This document shows positions 32,501 to 36,082 of a stretch of 36,082 bases of DNA, piece after piece. The stretch spans positions 1 to 36,082 of IMG/VR virus record IMGVR_UViG_3300003873_000031; one strand, 5' to 3'. The stretch's first letter is position 1. The number at the start of each line of letters is the position of its first letter. This DNA is from a virus. Both the position numbers and the translations under genes were made by a program. The notes below the pieces were generated by a model, which was given only the letters and a program-made list of their open reading frames with translations, had not been told where the DNA came from and did not search any database.

Positions 32501-33028
32501 AGACACAAGCCTAGAGGGTGTGACAGACACTTCTGTAACAGTTATACTATCAACACTAGAAGCCATAGACTCCTCTGTGAGTGTACTGTCAGTATACGAA
32601 AATGACGCAACAAACCCATCATAGGTCAATGTCCCTGCTACCTTTGTTAAATCTCCTATTACTCGTTGTACCTTACCATCTTTTGTTCCAACTTCTCCAA
32701 AACTACTAGGCTTACCTACCTCATCCACAACCAGTGCAGCATCCCCAGTAATGGTTCTTATCTTACTTTCAATAGCTGTAGTATCTAAATCATACACAGT
32801 TATACTATCACTAGTACTAGCACCAATCTTGTCCAGATACTTTGAGGAATACCTCTTACGTATTTGTCTTGACATACCCTGCTTCAACGCATTATAACTC
32901 TCTACACCCCCATCTAGGTATGCAAACCCTAGTTTTATCTTACTACGTTTCCATAGGTCATACGCAAATTTAGGGTCTGTCTTTAACCTAGTTGTACTGA
33001 AACTTTGGTATAGTGTAGTACTGCCCAT
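29585..33028 (-). CDS. giant virion protein with C-terminal membrane region, 1,147 aa (gp54-like by position)
   Basis: The 1,147-residue protein begins GSTTLYQSFSTTRLKTDPKF. Residues about 120-560 are rich in Thr, Ser and Val with several Cys. They are beta-rich and include a TTTTTT run from a GTA repeat at 31908-31926. A helical middle follows, and then three or four hydrophobic segments at about 903-985 (FGFVLAAAALTLIAIS, FLQFVGMLIGGTAL, MRMVLVIALTYGAS), clear membrane-spanning candidates. The end (about 1040-1147) is helical. In N4 the large structural gene gp54 occupies this place. Membrane segments in such a protein suggest it enters or crosses the host inner membrane during DNA ejection, forming part of the channel through which vRNAP passes. 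The function is inference. Confidence 0.7.
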   Translation of the reverse strand: MGSTTLYQSFSTTRLKTDPKFAYDLWKRSKIKLGFAYLDGGVESYNALKQGMSRQIRKRYSSKYLDKIGASTSDSITVYDLDTTAIESKIRTITGDAALVVDEVGKPSSFGEVGTKDGKVQRVIGDLTKVAGTLTYDGFVASFSYTDSTLTEESMASSVDSITVTEVSVTPSRLVSNVWTDRSMGDKIVTIPTSYTQLSITNVTGMMHYSDVLKYLAANTVGVYWWLNNIDILAGTVDVGTLVATDVVDSMAANISAGTKNVFKLVKSISGVATGVPDVVTTSSTTVDGVCTGTNSSVVGTPVVTTKVGYYNKTATESSTNGLGCTATYTAVGDMDETVTVTTATTYTAGTRTDVNGTVINTCTELITTTTTTTYTCVNYVITVQLDVADVAFTPDVITTVVPIVDSKYAGYVALDNYVYDSSINWMFKYVYDQSTSHRDYVLSAPGATVQGVIMSPSAKSVPYEMFKVASDLSILDTAKFSTSSMTSLIPPVISTKCTTGNGSVITVTVVATPDTYTSKVVESTTPIIPLKISGNYMYKKSDVHKAKAFITGYLNNLVGYVYHFGKGAGVYAYIANQPERALRDQIKSECEGTDTNPVTTLAQIADVVNGTRAADLTNLINTYESPVVNTTQILADTIMAFGGTLTDSKTKEIEKVMKTFGIPPASLDGLMDSVASDDVYTAAIMVGLQLFNSDATLVVDGTSARAKVMFLLAEMLTSSGLVDGVLKTVNVHSSSLDVSYSFDITRTVIPAFKSTGEYTLALNGGKDFRHLMRVSYETRGDFVTYTDPDGFVWTAPAHVYVVYVYQMNADGSATRYEYSEIAMIATSYDGTYVISTKEGMYPTPTGVNAIQGAKNLDQLILVYPDYINSRISFRDYSILYSDNLFMFVYARKTVKLAWYQSGLFGFVLAAAALTLIAISAPETAGASLTFLQFVGMLIGGTALSYSLNILFPKMNPYMRMVLVIALTYGASTVGSSIGAETAASGSAVTSITVEKAVSYVTTTVKTYLESNPLLILKDVIHVGSMGYTEYVNREIKGLMKKYGSEMKAIQKKTAKLVDANFKVDIGRGITQAFADHIRTQVELETYDPVGLPDWLTNSQFTPGLLAYMSSTDYQRDLASIESLAMSSTISNEMSPVLNVSNKLAIL

Positions 33029-33043
33029 TGTCCAGCACCTATC

Positions 33044-33778
33044 CTAAAGTGTTACTGCGTTCAGAGTAGGAGCACCTGCGTTAGTAAGTAGTTGATTTGC
33101 AATCTTATCCATATGTGACCAAGCAGCAGGTATTGCCACTGCTGAGGTTTTATCAGTATACACCATTGCATACCCACCAGACGCCTCTTTGAATAAATCT
33201 TTTAGTAAACTGTCATTTAATGCTTGTTGCTGTCTCACTAGTAAATCAGCTTGGTTTACTTTAATTAACTCATCCTTAGCTTTTACCTTTCTAGTAGCAA
33301 TACCATTTAACTTAGTTTCACTATCTTGAGTCTTCAGTATAGTCACTTCTTCTTGTAACTTAAGTAATTGTTCATCTTTTAGTAATCTATCTTTTACCCC
33401 ATTCGCCAATAATTCGTTATCTTGATCGACAGTTAACTGTGTTTTGGCTTCTATTTCACCTGCTTGTTTATCCTTTAATACTCTATCCTTAACCCCATTT
33501 AGCAGTAACTCACTATTCTGTGTAATTACTAAATCAGTTTGAGCCTCCACCTGTTTCTCTTGTAGTATGTACTGCATACTTTCTTGTATTACACTTTGCA
33601 TACCACCTAAGTATACAGTCGCATAGTCAGTAGCATTTATTCTACCTAGATTATACTGCCCCTCAATATTTTTATTGACAGCTTCTATTAGCTTGTCGAA
33701 TACGCCACTACCTGTCCACTCGTTAGTCGCATTAAGCGTACCGTTAGTCAAATCTGTTAATACTATATTTGTAGCCAT
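33044..33778 (-). CDS. coiled-coil virion protein with 32-33 residue repeats, 244 aa (gp55-like by position)
   Basis: A 244-residue protein. Residues about 75-175 are three imperfect copies of a 32 to 33 residue unit: ELLLNGVKDRVLKDKQ, ELLANGVKDRLLKDEQ and ETKLNGIATRKVKAKDE, each preceded by a Thr-Gln/Asp strand or helix. Such regular heptad-poor helical repeats suggest a fibrous or tube-lining structural protein. The C terminus (SAVAIPAAWSHMDKIANQLL) is conserved-looking. It lies 15 bases upstream of the 1,147-residue gene, in the place of N4 gp55, next to where the capsid genes should begin. Confidence 0.65.
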   Translation of the reverse strand: MATNIVLTDLTNGTLNATNEWTGSGVFDKLIEAVNKNIEGQYNLGRINATDYATVYLGGMQSVIQESMQYILQEKQVEAQTDLVITQNSELLLNGVKDRVLKDKQAGEIEAKTQLTVDQDNELLANGVKDRLLKDEQLLKLQEEVTILKTQDSETKLNGIATRKVKAKDELIKVNQADLLVRQQQALNDSLLKDLFKEASGGYAMVYTDKTSAVAIPAAWSHMDKIANQLLTNAGAPTLNAVTL

Positions 33779-33788
33779 TAGTTATCCT

Positions 33789-34106
33789 TTATATTACTAC
33801 CGAAGTTACAGGTGTAATCTTTATAGCTGAAGCTCTTGCTATCATGGTCAAAGAGACTCCAGAAATATTTAAGTCTGCATTAGACTCACTATTAAACACA
33901 AACTGATACACACCATCATTAGAAGTATCTACTGAAGTTACTGTTAGACTGCCTTCTGCTGCACTAGTAGCTGCAACCACAGTAGCTGCATATATAGTAG
34001 TAACACCATTATGTGTACTGTACAGGCTTACACTACCCGCTGCTAATCCTGTTGTACCTACTGGTAGCACGTGTGTTACTGTAGTTGAATTCGTTGTTAT
34101 AGTCAT
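33789..34106 (-). CDS. small beta-rich virion protein, 105 aa
   Basis: A 105-residue protein made almost wholly of short Val/Thr/Ser/Ala strands (TTNSTTVTHVLPVG, SLTVTSVDTSNDG). That composition suits an Ig-like or other beta-sandwich capsid decoration or tail protein. It starts after GGACACATA and is 10 bases upstream of the coiled-coil gene. No named family recognised. Confidence 0.6.
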   Translation of the reverse strand: MTITTNSTTVTHVLPVGTTGLAAGSVSLYSTHNGVTTIYAATVVAATSAAEGSLTVTSVDTSNDGVYQFVFNSESNADLNISGVSLTMIARASAIKITPVTSVVI

Positions 34107-34160
34107 TATGTGTCCTTATATTATACCTAACTACAACCCACCTAAGTGAGCTGTATTAGA
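34107..34160 (-). promoter_or_regulatory. intergenic gap with AATACAG motif and short hairpin
   Basis: On the minus strand the gap reads CTAATACAG followed by CTCAC-TTAG-GTGGG, which can fold with G-U pairs. Together with 29570-29581 and 34721-34732 it shares AATACAG (here 34151-34157). It may be a third, weaker copy of the late regulatory word. Confidence 0.3.
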
Positions 34161-34679
34161 CTAATCTTCGTTGTCTACTTTCATGTCATCTTCATAACTA
34201 ATAGAGTAACGATTTCTCATTGCCGTAGTCATACTTCCGTCCATACCTCTAACCGCTAATGGTATCTGAATCTCTTTAAGCACATTAATGAACCCTTGTT
34301 GTACCTCTACAGGGACATTCAGTGGAATACGTTGTGTACCTAACTCAAAATGATCATTACCACAAGTAACCGGTACGGTACTAGTGAAGTTATTCTCACG
34401 TTGGTCATTATCGGTAATCACAATGATATGTGTCTTTCGAGCCTCTTTCTCAGCTTCTACTGCCAGTTCACCCATAGTTTTAGCTATAGCCTTCTTCTTA
34501 GTTTTTGCTTGAGAAATCTCCTCATCTTCAGGTGCTACCTCAAGTATCGCTGGAGTTCCATCTTCTAAACTCTTATAGTGAGCCTCTACTTTTTCAGATA
34601 GTTTAGCTTCTCCGATGTTTGGACTATACTTAACTCCAAGCTCATCTGCTTCTATCTTTAATTCGTCTATCTTTGCCAT
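34161..34679 (-). CDS. virion-type protein with N-terminal HeH/LEM-like motif, 172 aa
   Basis: A 172-residue protein. Residues 1-38 (KIDELKIEADELGVKYSPNI, then KLSEKVEAHYKS) match the HeH/LEM-type helix-extension-helix pattern often found at the start of phage head proteins. An acidic and then a Lys-rich linker follow. The C-terminal 90 residues are beta-rich and end in an acidic tail (DDMKVDNED). A DNA- or protein-binding head-associated role is plausible. It lies just after an HNH endonuclease gene. Confidence 0.6.
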   Translation of the reverse strand: MAKIDELKIEADELGVKYSPNIGEAKLSEKVEAHYKSLEDGTPAILEVAPEDEEISQAKTKKKAIAKTMGELAVEAEKEARKTHIIVITDNDQRENNFTSTVPVTCGNDHFELGTQRIPLNVPVEVQQGFINVLKEIQIPLAVRGMDGSMTTAMRNRYSISYEDDMKVDNED

Positions 34680-34707
34680 GTGTAAATTCCTTACGGGTTG
34701 TTTATTT

Positions 34708-34735
34708 ATTGAGCAAACTCAATTACTGTATTTTA
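34708..34735 (-). promoter_or_regulatory. candidate late promoter motif with adjacent hairpin
   Basis: On the minus strand, AATACAGTAATT (34721-34732) is identical to the word at 29570-29581. It is preceded by a -10-like TAAAAT (34730-34735). It leads into a perfect hairpin, ATTGAG-TTTG-CTCAAT (34708-34723), and then an A/T run. It lies between the HNH gene and the 172-residue gene and could restart late transcription after the inserted endonuclease. The hairpin alone could also act as a weak terminator for the HNH transcript. Confidence 0.4.
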
Positions 34736-34758
34736 TCTAAGGTTTACTTAAGGGGAGG

Positions 34759-36069
34759 TTAACTATATCTTACTATAACCCCATTAGTAGTATAAGGTTT
34801 AACTAATGTACTATATTCCTTGTTAATAGTAATATCTTTATTTTTAGCTGCAGTATCACTAGTATAGCTTTTATCTATGTTGTACTTTTTTGTAGCATCA
34901 TTTATATGCATATTTGTATCAAGTACATGCTCTTTGCTGAGTACTTTATACACCCCTACTGATATTTCATTAGTTTTCACCCTACCGTAGTAAATGTTAT
35001 CTATTGAACAGTTTAATGGATTACTGTCTTTAAATAGTACTTGATCTTTACTTTCTCCTAACCATACTTTAGCAACTAGTTTAGCCCATCTATACCCTTT
35101 GTTTTTGCTACCTTCACGTAAAGTTATAGTCTTATACGGTATACCTGTTCGTTTATCATACACAACACTAACCTTTTTCCATCTACGTTTATCTAGGTCG
35201 AATAACCTACCGTCTTCAGTTATAGCAAATTTATTGTTATATACTTTATACTGTAATCCTTCAAAGTCTTCTTGCAGCTTTGGCTCAGTATACTCTACCA
35301 CAGTAGTTAGTTTTTCTACTTGTTTGAATACATAGCCATAGTCTATGAAGGGTGGTGTAGTATCATCGTCACTGAAGTCTTCGTTAGCTTTAACATTAGA
35401 AGCTACATTAGCTATTGCTCCACCAACGTATTCTGCTGCTTTAGTAACACTTTCAAAAGTACCCACTAGTTCTAATTTATAACTGTTATTACTAATTGTA
35501 TAACTATTGTATGTACCTGTATACAGACGTTCTTCCACTGCATGTGCAGTGTTTTCTGCTTTAGTGACCCATTCTAAGTTATCTACGGAGTTGTTACTAG
35601 GGTTACCATCTATGTGATTCACTTCAGGCTTATTATCTGGATTAGGTATAAACGCAATAGCTATTAGTCGGTGCATTAACATACTTCTAACCCTACCATT
35701 TATATCAGTCAGATCTACTTTTATGTCATATTTTTCTGTGGTATTTTGATTCCTTTTAGCTTTGTGAGTGGATAAAAATTTACTGTTTTTTAAGGAAAAT
35801 ACTTGACCATCTTTACATATTATATGATGTGGAAACTCTTTGGTAATTACGCCCTTAAGCTCTTTTAGTAATATATCTGTAAACGTGTAGTTGAATATAG
35901 CTTCTGCAGTATAGTTGTTACCTCTGCTATGGGTAGTCTTTAAGTAGTAGTACCCCTTACTACCAGACAGTACTTCTGTATTATTGGTAATATTTATTAT
36001 TCTATAATCTGTAGTGATTTTGTAGGTATTAGGAAGTATATCCTTATACTGTATTATTTTTTCTTGCAT
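34759..36069 (-). CDS. HNH homing endonuclease
   Basis: A 436-residue protein. Residues about 131-172 form an HNH nuclease core: MHRLIAIAFIPNP (H133), EVNHIDGNPSNNSVDNLEWV (N151, H152, D154, N157, N164), the HNH_3 type found in phage homing endonucleases. NLEWVTKAENTAHAV after it is the usual helical extension. Upstream are two repeated YKITTDYRI / GQVFSLKNS-like NUMOD4-type segments. Downstream are two more such segments (VFKQVEKL, then FAITEDGRLFDLDKRRW) that probably bind DNA. AAGGG lies 8 bases before the ATG. It sits in the structural block, in the same orientation as the virion genes, and belongs to a different family from the three rightward endonucleases. Confidence 0.82.
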   Translation of the reverse strand: MQEKIIQYKDILPNTYKITTDYRIINITNNTEVLSGSKGYYYLKTTHSRGNNYTAEAIFNYTFTDILLKELKGVITKEFPHHIICKDGQVFSLKNSKFLSTHKAKRNQNTTEKYDIKVDLTDINGRVRSMLMHRLIAIAFIPNPDNKPEVNHIDGNPSNNSVDNLEWVTKAENTAHAVEERLYTGTYNSYTISNNSYKLELVGTFESVTKAAEYVGGAIANVASNVKANEDFSDDDTTPPFIDYGYVFKQVEKLTTVVEYTEPKLQEDFEGLQYKVYNNKFAITEDGRLFDLDKRRWKKVSVVYDKRTGIPYKTITLREGSKNKGYRWAKLVAKVWLGESKDQVLFKDSNPLNCSIDNIYYGRVKTNEISVGVYKVLSKEHVLDTNMHINDATKKYNIDKSYTSDTAAKNKDITINKEYSTLVKPYTTNGVIVRYS

Positions 36070-36082
36070 AATAACCCTTTTT

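Overview
The window is part of a lytic, N4-like (Schitoviridae-type) podovirus genome. The decisive evidence is a 2,224-residue protein on the minus strand. It carries every hallmark motif of the phage N4 virion RNA polymerase (vRNAP): a T/DxxGR-like block, motif A Asp, motif B Arg-Lys-Tyr with N4 spacing, and motif C Asp. The N4 layout also fits: rightward replication and nucleotide genes meet a leftward virion block whose last gene is vRNAP. The DNA is AT-rich throughout, and I cannot name the host.

Layout. 1-850: small genes of unknown function. 851-4515: a family A DNA polymerase split into an exonuclease protein and a polymerase protein by a homing endonuclease gene (HEG). 4515-5767: small genes and an AP2-like HEG remnant. 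5748-8027: a RecB/Cas4-like PD-(D/E)XK nuclease split through its active site by a GIY-YIG HEG. 8225-8755: about 530 bases with no gene but many hairpins, a candidate large structured RNA. 8756-10517: a Sak4-like ATPase and a probable SSB. 10559-11563: a third HEG. 11907-12011: a structured leader with cobalamin-riboswitch-like elements. 12043-15108: two small genes, then class I ribonucleotide reductase in the order nrdB-nrdA. 15113-16855: small genes, including a DUF6378-like protein and two small membrane proteins.

The minus strand from 36069 down to 16845 encodes an HNH endonuclease, three small or medium virion-type proteins, a 1,147-residue protein with a membrane region, a 158-residue protein, and three large adjacent proteins of 692, 1,147 and 2,224 residues. 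The last is vRNAP. It lacks the roughly 1,000-residue N-terminal domain of N4 vRNAP, and the gene immediately upstream is about the right size and composition to supply it separately.

How the parts work together. RNR supplies dNTPs to the split polymerase. The PD-(D/E)XK nuclease, Sak4-like ATPase and SSB form a recombination and repair set. The late block builds the tail and ejection apparatus and loads vRNAP into the virion for early transcription in the next host. Four HEGs sit in the window, and two of them split core genes. In both cases the downstream half now starts inside the HEG 3' end from its own ribosome binding site. The most novel items are the split vRNAP with a built-in HExxH motif, the structured RNA at 8225-8755, the riboswitch-like element before RNR, and the altered metal site of NrdB.
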